A DNA stretch of 64,000 bases from Chalara sp. BL73 (GCA_918026815.1 CAKJVC010000055.1:248001-312000), one strand, 5' to 3'; positions 33,809 to 45,509 are shown, counted from the first letter of the stretch. The notes: generated by a model not told the origin, from the sequence alone. Numbers and translations are program-made.

Positions 33809-34589
33809 TTTTGTCTTTTGGCGTCTTGGTTGATCGGAGTTTAGATTTGAAATGGTTTATATGGCCGGGGAAAATGGAGTATTCGGATTGCTTCCTCTTG
33901 ATTTCTCTTCCAGGCTTTGTTAATTATGTTATGGACGATACCATCAAACGAGATAATTACCTTCTGCCAGTCAGGATAGGGAAAAATTGGTCTCACTTCT
34001 TTTCGATCTCATGGCTTTCGTTCGACACAATCTTACTTATCATCCCCATCCCTTTCTTGTACATATGAAATTAAGAGACGAATATCAGAAATTGAAAACA
34101 ACTTCGTTATGTGAATATCATTGTGTGATTGGATTGCTGCTGGCCAGGTTTGGCGTTAGATTTTAAGTTTGGTGAGAAATGGCTAGTACTACTTTCATCG
34201 CCTAAGGTATAGGTACAACAACTACATAGGCGCTAGGCCTTCGGCGATAAAAATTCTAGTTGCTTTTGAATAAAGCGATACAATTTAGCCGAGCAAAATC
34301 AGGGTTGAAAGATTTCATATAGCCGTGTGGAGAGTCAGTCGGTGTGGAATGGTGTCTCCGTGCACCAGTTCCACCTTGCACTCCACATTCCGCTTGAAAA
34401 CTAGAACATGTGACGTACTTATACATCCCACCCTCACGCCTATCGCCGCAAAGCATAAGTCTCCGTCCTATTCGGGATTACTCTATATATTTTTCATTCT
34501 GTTCTTAAAGCCGTTTTTGTACCATTACTTGTTATTTTGTGATTTTTCTTCTGGGTGTCAGTCTCTCCAAAAAATTCTTTCATAATATC
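33809..34589. other. Intergenic region
   Basis: Short frames only; terminator of BYE1 and promoter of the HAD gene. No structure noted. Confidence 0.5.
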
Positions 34590-35548
34590 ATGGCATTCGA
34601 TCCAAAGGCATTCAAGGTGCTGAGTTTTGATATCTACGGGACCCTAATAGATGTAAGGCTAATATGTTTCTACCCATTTGTTAATGAATGATTTTCCAAG
34701 ACATGCCAAATTTTAAGTAGTAGTCCTACTTAATGAATTCACCACAAGACTTCATAGCCTAGAGAAAGACGTGTGGGTGTTCCTGAGGTGCGGTTATCCT
34801 ACCTGTCCGATCAAATACTGATATACTGTAGTGGGAAACAGGCATATATGATGCACTTCTTCCAATCCTTCACAAACTACCCCTAGAGCATCCCAACCAC
34901 CCATCTCAAAATGTACCAGTACAAACCAGGAAATTCCTCCTCAGCGCCTACACCAAACTCGAGCTCGCCATCCAAAAAGAGAACCCCACCCTCTCCTATC
35001 CAAGAGTTCTCGCAAAAATTTATTCCCTGCTGGCAACCTCATATTCTATACCATTTTCTACAGAAGACGCCACCTCCTTCGGATCAACCATTGGACAGTG
35101 GCCCGCGTTTTCAGATACGGTCGCCGCGATGCAGTACCTCGCCAAGCACTACAAGCTCGTCGTCCTCTCCAATGTCGACAAAACCTCATTCTCGCAAACC
35201 CTCTCCGGTCCTCTTGCCGGCGTCAAATTCGACGCCATTTATACTGCCGAGGATATCGGTTCCTACAAGCCCAATGTCAAGAACTTCGCCTACCTGGTTG
35301 AGCATGCCAAAAAGGACTTCGGCGCGAAGAAGGAGGAGATCCTGAAGGTCGCTCAAAGCCTGATACACGATCATGTGCCAGCGAAGAAGAGCGGCTTGCA
35401 ACCAAGTGTTTGGATAAAGAGGGCAGGAAATGAGGTTGCGATGGGCGGGAAAATCGCGGATTGGGAAAAGGAGGTTAATCTTGCGGCTACCTATACCACC
35501 TTAAGGGACTTTGCTGAGGCTGTAAAGGCTGCTTTTGGTGATTCGTAA
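34590..35548 (+). CDS. Haloacid dehalogenase-type hydrolase (HAD, type II-like)
   Basis: This is a two-exon gene (34590-34652 and 34832-35548, with a 179-bp intron) for a 259-residue soluble hydrolase. Exon 1 ends in LSFDIYGTLID and the second exon continues WETG, restoring motif I, with Asp14 as the expected nucleophile (D-x-Y-G-T). Motif II is VVLSNVDK, with the conserved Ser. Motif III contains the conserved Lys in DIGSYKPNVKNF. Motif IV is less obvious because the usual acidic pair is replaced around SLIHDHVPAK. The alpha-helical cap lies between motifs I and II. The sequence resembles fungal 2-haloalkanoate dehalogenase-like proteins, whose natural substrates are mostly unknown. Without the intron join the gene appears as two out-of-frame pieces. 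Confidence 0.85.
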
Positions 35549-36032
35549 TGAGGGCATTATTATATGCTCCAAGGATAGCTCTTCGATCGTTCGTTTTCGG
35601 TACATAGTTTTTAGACTTAATGGAGTACGTGGGCGCCTCAAGGCATGCCTTGTTACTCACCTATGGGTTGTCCCAGTCTCTGTTGCTCTGCTGTCAATGT
35701 CCCATTATTTGGGTCATTTTTTGTTTTTGTTTTTCGTGGTGGTAGTAATCTTGAGGGATTTGTTTCATAACCAGCCACAAAGTATGGATAATTCGCGCTC
35801 AATTCGTCGATTGTTAACCGAAATCTGGGTTTTGCCACAGACCTCTGTGAGCACATAAGGATGTGATAATGGTGAATTGGGTAATGAAATCCAAGAATAA
35901 CGCTGTAGCCTTCACTTATGGGTTTCTTGTTTTCCCTGTTAATGCGGCTGCGTTCGTTCTTTTCATTATAAATTCTTGGTTCACCCAATTGTCTGAGTAC
36001 TTTCATCGTTCTTGTCTTCAACACATCGAATA
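35549..36032. other. Intergenic region
   Basis: No gene or motif seen; a minus-strand frame at 35653-36024 has no family features. Confidence 0.5.
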
Positions 36033-36761
36033 ATGGTATATAATACTACTTTGACAATTTTGCTTTCTATTTGCATTTATTGCCTGCTTCTCATACACGC
36101 AGATGATATTAAAATGCAGGATACGCCTGCCTTTCAGGCAGCTCTGAATATCAACCCATGCGCAACTGCATGCGCAATCACGCCCTCAGAAACTTTCAAG
36201 ACTGAACGCTGCGCCGAAACAGATCTTCCTGATGCCGCTGCTTGTATTTGCAATAATCGCGTTCTGTCGTCCCAGCTCGCCAGTAACATCAGCACATACT
36301 GCTACGGTAATTGCGGAATTTCACTGATACCATTTGCCACGGCTATCCTTAGCGATTACTGCCGTATTAACAGCGCAAGAACGACGGCGACGGAAGGGAG
36401 TGGAGGTACTATGTCGACTGCCTCCGCTACACCAGGCAGCAGATCCGAAACGTCGGTACCAGTTTCAACACCAGCAGGAACTCCTTCACCATCGCCTACA
36501 TCGTCACAGACCCCTGAGCCAACCGCTCGCGGAGATGGGGGGCTTTCTCAGGAGAGTAAGATAAGTCTTGGAGTTGGCATCGGAATCGGTTTGCCAGGTG
36601 CAATTGCGGGATGTATTGCCATCTGGTATGCGGTGTTGAGACTACAAAGATGGTCTCAGAACAGGAGTATTCCTCCTTCCAAGGATCATATCGAGGTAAG
36701 TCAGATCCAACTAGGATGCCGGGCCAATCTGATATTTTAGCTTCATCCGGTTGGCGTCTGA
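36033..36761 (+). CDS. 8-Cys extracellular domain membrane protein (CFEM-like)
   Basis: This is a two-exon gene (36033-36695 and 36741-36761, with a 45-bp intron) for a 227-residue type I membrane protein. A signal peptide covers residues 1-23. The extracellular domain has exactly eight cysteines (43, 47, 60, 71, 73, 90, 94, 110), the number found in CFEM domains, with the C-x3-C and C-x-C spacings. A Ser/Thr/Pro stalk (about 113-165) is followed by one transmembrane helix at about 177-202 (SLGVGIGIGLPGAIAGCIAI) and a short basic tail. Splicing at the GTAAGT donor after GAG adds LHPVGV; reading through would give a different tail. CFEM proteins act in heme/iron uptake, adhesion or signalling, but the match is by cysteine pattern only. 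Confidence 0.72.
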
Positions 36762-37202
36762 ATGCATTGACCACGGCTACGAGCATAGAATTTATTCATT
36801 TAGCAGCCTCGAAGTGTATAGGCCAAGTATACGACAGACCGCAAACGAATACCTTAGTCCATAAACTTGTTCTGTCCAAACTAGTTACTTAGTGGTGTTT
36901 GTCCAATATAGATCTCCCTGTATGCATATATGCATCTGAACCGGTGAATGCTTGCATTAACTTAGCTCGCTTATCTTGTCCTGCACCCCTTATGCTTGCT
37001 TGTCTTGCATAAGGTCTTGATCTATCGGATTTAGCACTCTTGGACATCCCACATCTTAAAGCCGACGCATGGATCACAATGATCACTGTGCCCTATTGAA
37101 CCCCCCCACCAAAACGTTCCTCAAAGTTATCACAAACATTTATTTATATTCACTCTAGCTCAACCGCGCTTGTAGCATTATCTATATAGATATCCTGGTA
37201 CA
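36762..37202. other. Intergenic, promoter of the RGG gene
   Basis: 441 bp without a gene. A run of C residues near 37100 and a CTATATAGATA sequence near 37180 precede the RGG gene start. Confidence 0.45.
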
Positions 37203-38330
37203 ATGGACGAATTCACGCAGAGCAGGAATGACGATGACCTGTTTAGTGACGACTTCGAACCAGCAACTACCCCAACCGTCGTTGAGCAGACAAGCCCGCT
37301 TGAAACCAACCCGCCACCTCCAGTAGACAATAGTTACTCGGGGAGGCAAGCACCGCCTGGTCGTGGTGGCGGACGAGGGAGAGGTAGAGGGAATCGAGGT
37401 GGGCATCGAGGTATAGATTCGAGGGGGCCGGCAGCACCTAGGTCTAATGGCCTAGCTTCATCCAAATATGCGACAGAGAATGATAGCCCATCGACAGCAG
37501 GCTCAAATACTGCGAAAGATGATAGCACACCTGCGCAGGCTACCTCATTAGACCCTACAGCATCCTCTTTTGTGGCAGATTCTAAGCCTACTTCTGAGAC
37601 AGCGAATGCCGCTTCTAATATACAGAATAGTGTTGAACCCACAGCCGACTTAACACAAGCAAATCAAACGAGTCAAACGATTCAGACGCCGCTGCAGCAG
37701 TCCCTCCAGGCCCATCGTGTAACCGCCGTTCGCGGCGATCGCTCCGCAACAGGCGGTCCCGCTGTCAAAAAACTTACTGAAGCAGAACTCTCCGAGAAAA
37801 TGGCGAAGATGGCGATTCTCAACGCACAAAAAACAGAGCGCTTCCGCCTGTCGGAAGCCGATTCAGCAGCCTTTGCGCAAAAAGAAAGAGAGCTACAGAA
37901 GAAAAGAGCGGAGGAGCTGAAGAATGCGAGAGCCATGGATATGGAGCGCGCGAAGAACCGGGAAAGGAAATTGAAGGCGCAAGGCGGACGGGAGTGGGAT
38001 AGCGAGAAGACGGAGGCGGATTTGGTAGATCGGAGGGGAAGGAGCAGTGAGTATGTCAGGGGCGGACATGGCGGTGTAATAAGAGGAGGCTTGGGTGGGA
38101 GTAGGTTTGCGGGTGGGGAGGAGGGCGATGTAGGCAGGAATAGGGAGGCCTTTGAGGGCCGGGGACGAGGACGAGGTGGGAGAGGAAGGGGAGGTGGTCG
38201 TGGGGGGAAACCAGTCGAGAATGTTACGGTGCCGAAGCCTGAGGATTTTCCAGCTTTACCTAAACCTGCTGGAGGTGAATGGGCCGACGAGATGGCTACG
38301 CCGGTGGAAGAAAAGAAGATGGATGTATAA
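37203..38330 (+). CDS. RGG-repeat RNA-binding protein
   Basis: This is an intronless gene for 375 residues of largely disordered protein. The acidic N-terminus (DDDLFSDDFEP) is followed by a first RGG/RG block at about residues 48-70 (APPGRGGGRGRGRGNRGG). A Ser/Thr/Gln-rich region comes next, then a charged helical segment at about 195-270 (LTEAELSEKMAKMAILNAQK...KERELQKKRAEELK). A second, longer RGG block lies at about 283-345, and a conserved-looking end VPKPEDFPALPKP...EWADEM follows. The layout suggests an mRNA-binding or ribosome-associated factor whose arginines are methylated. A precise orthologue cannot be named. The long antisense frame at 37682-38350 is a composition shadow of the G-rich repeats. 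Confidence 0.75.
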   Translation: MDEFTQSRNDDDLFSDDFEPATTPTVVEQTSPLETNPPPPVDNSYSGRQAPPGRGGGRGRGRGNRGGHRGIDSRGPAAPRSNGLASSKYATENDSPSTAGSNTAKDDSTPAQATSLDPTASSFVADSKPTSETANAASNIQNSVEPTADLTQANQTSQTIQTPLQQSLQAHRVTAVRGDRSATGGPAVKKLTEAELSEKMAKMAILNAQKTERFRLSEADSAAFAQKERELQKKRAEELKNARAMDMERAKNRERKLKAQGGREWDSEKTEADLVDRRGRSSEYVRGGHGGVIRGGLGGSRFAGGEEGDVGRNREAFEGRGRGRGGRGRGGGRGGKPVENVTVPKPEDFPALPKPAGGEWADEMATPVEEKKMDV

Positions 38331-39404
38331 ATATACATATGCTTCGTCATTCAGTATAAGAGGTTGGAAATTAGGCATTACTGGTGGATATCATGCGATG
38401 AAAAGATGGAAAAGTGGGAGCATATCATCGGCGTTAAACCACGAAAGCCAAGTCTACGGACCGGTACATAGCGTTCTACATAATGGAGTATCTTATCATT
38501 TTCGGACCTTTTTAAGGGGTTACTCTGGAATTCCCTGGAATCTATTATTTTGTTGCCATGCAAGCAGAGACAGGACGACTCTTCCGTGCGCCATAACCTA
38601 CAAGTTCATTCCCAATAGAAGCATTGAAAGATTAACAATGGGCTGCTTTACGCATCTTGGAACAGCATTTATGATTCGCAAAAGCAGTGACTGGCTTTTG
38701 CGGCTTCGGCAACGGAGACCAAGACAACTAGACTCGTCCAGCCGGCTTCATCTTTCTGCATTTAGATATGAACGTTAAGCTCCTTCTCTGCACCTAGATA
38801 GGACGCTGATAAGAAATAAGCCTTAGATGTCGCCATAGCCTAAAGAAGTTGACAATACTGAAAACTAATGCGCTATGTCAAAGACCACGACTTGATACAT
38901 CTGCTATTTCCTCCCAAACCTCAACTTTCTCTCACGGAGCAAAGGGATCAACACTAGCGGGCACGTAACGAGTTATGTCTTGTGCCTGCGCATGATAAAA
39001 GCCCTAGAGAACGAAGCATGTCCCACCTCCCAAACAATAGCTCTGTGCTCTTTCGCCCACATCCCGTACAGCACGATCTTCACGGTCCCGTCACCTCAAC
39101 AAACCATAGAGGCTCAGATACCGAATTTCGTGTTCCTCTTATGCGCCAGCGCGTCTCATTAGTTCTGTCTCTGCCATTGTAAGCTTTTACAATTATGGGG
39201 GAAAAAGGGACGCCACGGAGATTTGCCTTATGGAGACTTGGATCAGCGAGAATATGAAATCCGTTTGCTGCATGTTCTACCTAGAACTACATCTCAGATC
39301 CAGTGCTAAACGCCCACGCCCCACACCACATTGAAAAATCTGTTGCAGTACATAGTAAGGCCAATATTATCATCTGAATGTCTGATCTGTAGGCAGCCCG
39401 GCAT
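38331..39404. other. Intergenic region
   Basis: No supportable gene. The plus frame across 38152-38778 overlaps the RGG gene in another frame and has no motif. Confidence 0.45.
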
Positions 39405-40752
39405 GGACTAAGTAGAGGCAAGGCATTATCGTATGCACGGGGCAATCCAAAAGAAACGCGTACCATGCCCGTTGATGGTCATGACTTCCACAATACAGAG
39501 AATCTGTTCTCGGCGCTGCAAAGACTGGGCTCTGCAGAGGCGAATCCCTTATGCATCGCTGAAGAAAATATCGTCGAGCGGAATCTACAAGTCCAGGCAA
39601 TGACAAGGATTCATGCCCCAAGCGGGGAAGATTGTCGTACGGCTTGGACCAGAGCATTATTATAGTACTCTTGCAAGGGAGAAAATTTCCCTTCTCGTAT
39701 ATACCTACCATTCGGCGTAACATTGCACAACATCATTGCAAAATCTATTCGCAAACCCTAGCCTCAGGCATTGCGTTCTCTCTTTGAGAGATATTACCGG
39801 AATTGTCTTTGGGTGGCGCAAGAAGTCGTTAATGCGAAAAATATTACTCTTCAAGGCGGCCGGATACTGATATCCTGGTCTATGATTTCTGCTGTGAATA
39901 CCATAATGTAATTATACTTTGCGGACTTGGCACGCTCGTTTCTTGCATAGTTGAGTAAAATTATCTCTCATGCCGGATATGGCATGCGCATTCGTATTGA
40001 CTAGATCTGACCCGGTCGCTCTTCGGGGATGTCTAGCACGCCGGGTCTAGTTTCAGGTTGCTTAATGTTTTGATTTTTCACAGGTCGAAAGCATGCAGTG
40101 ACTCCAGGGATAAGCTGTATGGTATCTCAGGCGTATTGGCAGAACATGGAATATCGGGATGTCCGGTGGGCGATGGAATACCAAAACAAGCGGTGTACAT
40201 TACCGTGGTCGAGCACATCGCACATACAACGTGGTGTCTGAATGTTATGTTTGGTTCAATCTATTTTCCCGGTCACGACAGATCAGAAAAGCTATAAAGT
40301 CGGGCGAAAAAATGGTCAGATTGCAGCGCACTAGTGCAGTGCCCTTGGGAAACGCGTATACAGTTTTACCGCTTCTCCCACCATGCAGCAGCAGCGACTC
40401 TGAGCAAGTGCCGACAATTCGAGATATCAACAGTTATTATCGATCAAATATCATTTTGCGGAATCAGCTCCGCTCTATTCTGGCTATCATAGTTCAATGG
40501 TTGCTGGCGTTCCTGGACGCTGTACGCCTTGACAATATTGCTGCGCATGAAGCCTTATGCCGCACAGCCTGCCTCAACCAAACCGGTGACCTTTGTACTC
40601 CGCCGGATTGGATGAAGTGTGCATATTGTAGTTCTACTACTCTACTCCACAAACAACACCTCTTTGGAGATACTGAATTGATGTGTAACCGTTTCGGGTG
40701 CTTTTCAGAGCAGAAGGGCCATAACATAGTCATGGCTCTCTCTAGACACTGA
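39405..40752 (+). pseudogene. Decayed heterokaryon incompatibility (HET) gene
   Basis: HET-domain blocks appear in order: KALSYARGNP (normally a Trp before Gly), ENLFSALQRLGS, PLCIAEENIVERNLQVQAM, a shifted-frame KIVVRLGPEHYY, CLWVAQEVVNAKNITL, and SDSRDKLYGISGVL at about 40095. An extra C in the run near 39615-39618 shifts the frame, and the frame then stops at 39661. Two invariant Trp codons have become Arg (TGG to CGG), and the W-I-D-A-x-C-I-N-Q core is missing. An intron probably precedes 40084 (acceptor TTTTCACAG). HET proteins trigger cell death on fusion of unlike hyphae; this copy cannot make an intact domain. The 3' part (to 40752) carries a C-x2-C...C stretch of unknown origin. Confidence 0.75.
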
Positions 40753-41066
40753 TTGTCACTTGACCGAAAGAGCAGCACCCGAATGGCAGATTGTGGCAGG
40801 TGAGCTGATGTTCCATCGGATCATGGCTCTCTCTTTTTTAACTACGGACAACTATGGGGGAAAGTGTTGCGAAAGAAAGATGGAGATGCCATCTTCATCT
40901 CACACCTCACAGAGGCGAGCCTTGTGTGCCATCTCACCTGAACAAGCATTGTTCAAACTTCCGAACATGGTGAAGGCTAATATTCAAGCCTGTATTCGTA
41001 CCTATGCGTTTGTCAACTTTTAATCGTGTATCCGTTCATGTCTCATTGCTCATATGCCATATCTAA
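40753..41066. other. Intergenic tail of the HET remnant
   Basis: 314 bp. A plus frame continues to 41023 and may be further decayed HET sequence; nothing else is visible. Confidence 0.35.
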
Positions 41067-42193
41067 TCATGTTTCTTCCTCGCTATCTGATACCACAAAA
41101 TCCCTTGCGCCTCTCACGGCAGCCTCCTCGTCAGTCTTTACTTTACCAAATCCTTCATTAAAGGTAGCTTCCCTCGATGGGAAAGGCTCGTCACACTTCG
41201 ATGAGTGTAGCCTTGGGAAGTATCGCCTATAGGAGAAATATGTCACACTCATGCCTAGGATTGAACCACATGTCACATCGTAAACATCATGCCTAGCGCC
41301 CAATTAGCTGTTGCTATTCTCGCTAAGGAAAGGGGACATTTACCGGTAGTCTTCACATCGAGAAATGGCAATCATCGCAGCACCAAGCAGTGGCGCGAGC
41401 GCCAGCAATACTTTGCCTAGATCTGTTCGCGGTCGGAAAACGTGTAATTGGCCGGAGAAGAAGAGGGCAAGATATCCCAGCCCAGCAAAAGCAAAACTGG
41501 AGTGGCCGCTTGGAAAGCTCCGCCATCCATCATGCAAAGTATGATGATCTGTTTCTGTACACACTTCAATCGTGACCAGCTTATTCTCGGGTGTCCCTAG
41601 AGCCGGTTTGCAACGCGATATCAAGTCCGGACGCGGTCTTCCAACAGCGTTCTTAATGACATCGGTTATGAAAGATGATAGGGCAAGACTACGAAGTGTC
41701 AATTGAAATACCACAATTTAGTTGGGCGGGCATACTCACGCTATAAAGAACCCAAGAATTGTAACATGAAATTTGTGCATGTCTGCCCTTAATACCACGA
41801 GGGAGAGAGCCAAAGCTAGCAAGGGAACTCCTCCAGCATACACGAAGTTCCACCCCACGGAAACCCGTTCCACCAGCGCATGAGGATATTGTAGATTGAT
41901 GTTGCTGATGAAGAACATGCGATGAAAAGGCGTCACAAAGCTTACAATCTAATAAACTTAGTTCCTCTAGATGTCTATCAATTGGGAGCATGGATGTACC
42001 AGAATATAGGCAGCTACCAGTAGAAGAAAGCCCACATAGTCCGGCGCGTATGTTTTCTAGGTACTATAGATCAGTAGTCACTCTCTACAACACAATTCAC
42101 ATATACAATTACCTCCCAGAATCTAGCTAGCGAGCCAATCCATCCTGTTTGAGCAGCAAGGCCAAGGGGGGGAGAGCGGGTGCTTCGAGGCAT
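41067..42193 (-). CDS. Lipid phosphate phosphatase (PAP2 family, DPP1/LPP-like)
   Basis: This is a five-exon gene (42193-42113, 42056-42000, 41948-41740, 41688-41344, 41292-41067) for a 305-residue multi-pass membrane enzyme that dephosphorylates phosphatidate, diacylglycerol pyrophosphate and related lipids. The three PAP2 motifs are complete: KNAVGRPRP, PSGHSSFAF, and SRCEDYRHDVYDV; the last is split by the final intron between Arg and His. Earlier blocks WEKTYAPDYVGF and SFVTPFHRMFF are restored by introns 1 and 2. At least five hydrophobic segments are visible. The start at 42193 (MPRSTRSPP) is preferred, but an in-frame ATG at 42322 would add 43 residues. The gene is divergent from MED7. 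Confidence 0.9.
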
Positions 42194-42545
42194 CTTCCAA
42201 TTCTCCCTTGTCGCCCTTGTACCTGCCGCACTATCTTGTATAGCTCGGCCAGTCTGTGAAAGAGATTCTAGCGGATAGCTTGCTGTAGAGGATGGGGTAG
42301 AGGCGTATTTATGATGCTTCATTTCATGGCTGTTGGTTTGATAGCCCTTCCTTCACAAAGAATGACGAGCACACGACAGTCTTACAGGGATCTTCATTTC
42401 AGCCTTGCGAGCAAGGCTCGAGCGCGAAATCAATCTTTCATCCTAGATATACAAATCACAAACAAGTTCAACTTAACTGACGGTAGCTTCTTTCACGCAA
42501 TTCTGTGTTGACTTGTTCCTGCCTGTGTCAATACTAGCATCTACA
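42194..42545. promoter_or_regulatory. Bidirectional promoter, LPP and MED7
   Basis: This 352-bp gap lies between the divergent starts (223 bp if the upstream LPP ATG is used). No TATA box was seen. Confidence 0.55.
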
Positions 42546-43414
42546 ATGGCAGAAGAACAACAGGCCCAACAACAGCCCTCCACATTTCCTCCGCCGCCCT
42601 TCTTCTGGCAAAGCTTCACGCCTGAAAACATTGCTCGCGCCGAGGAGTTGCGCGATGCTCAGACAGAAGCTACAGCCATCCGAGAGGGAGATCTGCATAC
42701 CCAGAAGCCGTTGGATCTTCCTGAGAGTCTCCAATTTCTTCAACCACCAGAGCCCCCCGCTGATGGGAATTACCGATGCTTTGGGTTTCACTACAGTGTA
42801 TGTCATCTATTGCACGCTTGGTACATATAAAGGTCAACTCGCTGAGTTCCATCTAGCTTGAAGATAAACTACTTCCTCTCGAAGAAACCGGTATCCCAGT
42901 TTTATACAAAGAAGTGGACACTCCACCCGAAGGACAAAATACGGATCAGGCAATGAGACATACAGATCGCGCGTTTCAGCTCAAGAAGTTGGCTAAGTCT
43001 CTTCTAGCAAATTGGGCCGAGGCGTTAGATATTGGAAGCAGCAACGCCAATCAGGTAATTGCCATGCACTAACTTTATACTACCTGTAGTTAATTTGTTT
43101 AGCTGGCGGCAAAGCTTGGGGATATCGAAACCATCCAGTTCAACATGCACCATCTGATTAACGACTATCGACCTCATCAAGCACGGGAATCTCTCATTCA
43201 GATGATGAGGGACCAGCTTGAGCGGTCGAGGGCAGAGACTGAAGGTATATATAAGACAACGGCCAGAACTGACCAGGTTCTGGAGGCATTGAAAAATCTC
43301 GGGCACGACGAAAAAGAGAACAAGAATCATGGACCTAGTGATATGGATATTGATGAGAAGAGCATGCAAGACGGTCGTGATGTTTGGCAAGAACTGTACA
43401 GGGAGTTTGATTGA
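42546..43414 (+). CDS. MED7: Mediator complex subunit 7
   Basis: This is a three-exon gene (42546-42797, 42857-43054, 43103-43414; introns 59 and 48 bp) for a 253-residue subunit of the middle module of Mediator, the RNA polymerase II co-activator. The conserved N-terminus is PPPFFWQSFTPENI, followed by LPESLQFLQPPEPPADGNYRCFG. Exon 2 adds LEDKLLPLEETGIPVLY and a helix LKKLAKSLLANWAEAL. Exon 3 adds LAAKLGDIETIQFNMHHLIN and DYRPHQARESLIQMMRDQL, the MED7/MED21 coiled-coil region. The family match is strong over its full length. The C-terminus is acidic and disordered. Confidence 0.94.
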
Positions 43415-44929
43415 GCATACTTGAGCTTGATTCTCATCACAAACTGGACCAAATTTTGTTACAATTATCATTTCACGTTCTCCAACCAGCGATACCCTTA
43501 ACGACTACGAAACGTGGACGGGAACCGGAACTCGGATGAAAAGGGGAACGAGGTAGATGCAAAATCTGGGAGTCCGAGCCACATGTACTACATCAATCTT
43601 CTTAGTCGGGAGTTTACAGTAAACTGTATCAACAAACTCAACAACAGACACGTGCTTAGCGACCGAGGTTCAAAGATCGCGGATCTATTATCTCGAAGTA
43701 TATGGTCTTCGAATTCGACTAGAGATCAAGTACTAGATTCCGATGCAGCGATTCCTTCTTCCTAAGTCAACATGGCTGCTACGACAGTGAGATCAAGTCT
43801 TCTAGTTAATGGTCATCTCAGCTATTCTTCTAAGACTCATGTGGCATATCAAGCACTCCTCATCCGCAAAGCCACTATCTACCATCATTTACCGTATTCT
43901 AAGCGAAATACTGTTGGTACACTTAGCAGCCCTGATGTTGCCGCCTAGAAGTCTCAGAAGACTCAAGGCTTAGGGTAGAAATGAAGAATAAAATGACAAT
44001 CTAGCATGAAAGTTCGCGCAGGGCCACTGTTTGGGGTGTATTTAGAATTTAAGTTGATTCGGCGGTGAGATTTATAGCATCTTTTATACAATCTACAATA
44101 CTTTTCTGTGGCTATTACCTTTTTTGGGACTATAGGCCAGTGAAGGAACTAGTATGGTGATATTTAGTGATATTAGGTCTTGAGTCATGAGATCGACTTT
44201 TTGATACTACGCTAGTAACAGTGTGAGATATCTTGTAGAGCGCTGGTCAAGGATCATCCAGCTTATATAGCCTCTTGGCTGTGGCTTAAATATTTTTATT
44301 TGTGCTTGCATTTACCATGATTATACATGTTTTGGCTCGCCATTGCTCAAATCCGGTTTTTTTGATATGCTAGATAGCCTAGATTAAAACAAATCACAAA
44401 TAGACTTACCCCTCTATCATCAAAGATCGGGTAATGATCAAATCAAATTATGAGTTTGGCAGCTCGGTTATTCACCTATTACGTTGAAAGTTAGAGTGTT
44501 AGTTGTTAGCAACGTCCAATCTTAAAGGATCTAGTGTTATCACAACTAAATTAACTAGTGCTGATATCTTGATTTGGTAGTATGTATGACCATAAACCAA
44601 GGAGCGCCAGGCTAAATTAACTGCATAAGAAGCGGTGTAACTAAAAACAAACCTAAGTATTTTATACTTAGATAGTTTGAAAACTGCTTTTTTTTTGGCA
44701 TGAACTGAAAATATAATTTTAACCAGATCTGAGATTATGTTTAAATTTACCTCACATACTTATGCAGCATAGTGCTTTAAAGTTCACATTTTTCCCCAGT
44801 CAATATTTTCTAAATCCATTTCACAGCCGCTCATTTGTCAATAGTGGTATTTTCAACTACTAACTTTAAATAAAAATATATCTCTCAACTTTATTTGTGG
44901 CCATTTGCTATTTTGATCTGTTGGCGGTA
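43415..44929. other. AT-rich repeat-bearing region
   Basis: Composition becomes strongly AT-rich after MED7 and no frame with a motif is present. This marks the start of the accessory compartment that holds the two solo LTRs. Confidence 0.5.
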
Positions 44930-44934
44930 GTTCT

Positions 44935-45194
44935 TGTAACAATCGGTATGCCCAAGGTGCGGCACGGAGGTCATGATACAGGAACAAGGGGTGATGATCA
45001 GGGTATGAGGGGTTTCAGACCCAATACGGAGGAGAGTCGGAGTCGCCTATATAAAGGTCTGTTCCTATTCCCTACCGTTGCTCCTCATATTTTTGTATCC
45101 TTAGTACTTTAGACCTATAAGGCAATCACTATCAGCCTATTGCACGCACTCCCATATGCCTCTATTTTAGCCCGTGATTCCTTGCGTCGCTACA
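44935..45194. mobile_element. Solo LTR 1 (260 bp, TSD GTTCT)
   Basis: The element begins TGTAACAATCGG and ends GCGTCGCTACA, so the ends are TGTA...TACA. It is flanked by a perfect 5-bp direct repeat, GTTCT at 44930-44934 and at 45195-45199, as left by LTR-retrotransposon integration. A TATATAAAG box lies near 45047. No internal domain or second LTR is adjacent, so this is a solo LTR. Gypsy-type origin is inferred from the end sequence and the 5-bp duplication. Confidence 0.85.
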
Positions 45195-45281
45195 GTTCTC
45201 GGTCTTATGCCCACCGCTCTGCCAAGATAGGATCTAGATTGCTATATAGTATCTCGACTATATATTTTCCAAGAATAAATA

Positions 45282-45504
45282 TGTCACGGCCCTGGCCTTC
45301 TCTGGCTTGGAGCTCAGCACCGGACACCGCAAAGCTCGCCTATACTGGCCTCCGGCCAGTTCCTGTATATAGAGCACTGCTTTCCTTCCCTTCTTTTGTC
45401 CGTAGCTTGTTCTCTTAGTTATGACAATTGATAGTTGTTTACACCTCTGAGTCCTTCCACCTGGATCTACGGATCGAGATCCCTGTTCAGCTTGAGTTGT
45501 TACA
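45282..45504. mobile_element. Solo LTR 2 (223 bp, TSD AAATA)
   Basis: The element begins TGTCACGGCCC and ends GAGTTGTTACA and is flanked by AAATA at 45277-45281 and again at 45505-45509. It differs in sequence from solo LTR 1, so it comes from another family. A CTGTATATAGAGC sequence near 45362 could be its TATA box. Orientation is unknown without the internal part. Confidence 0.85.
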
Positions 45505-45509
45505 AAATA

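Noticed and set aside
37682..38350. 222-codon antisense frame in the RGG gene
   Set aside because: Its Pro/Ser-rich composition is the complement of RGG codons.
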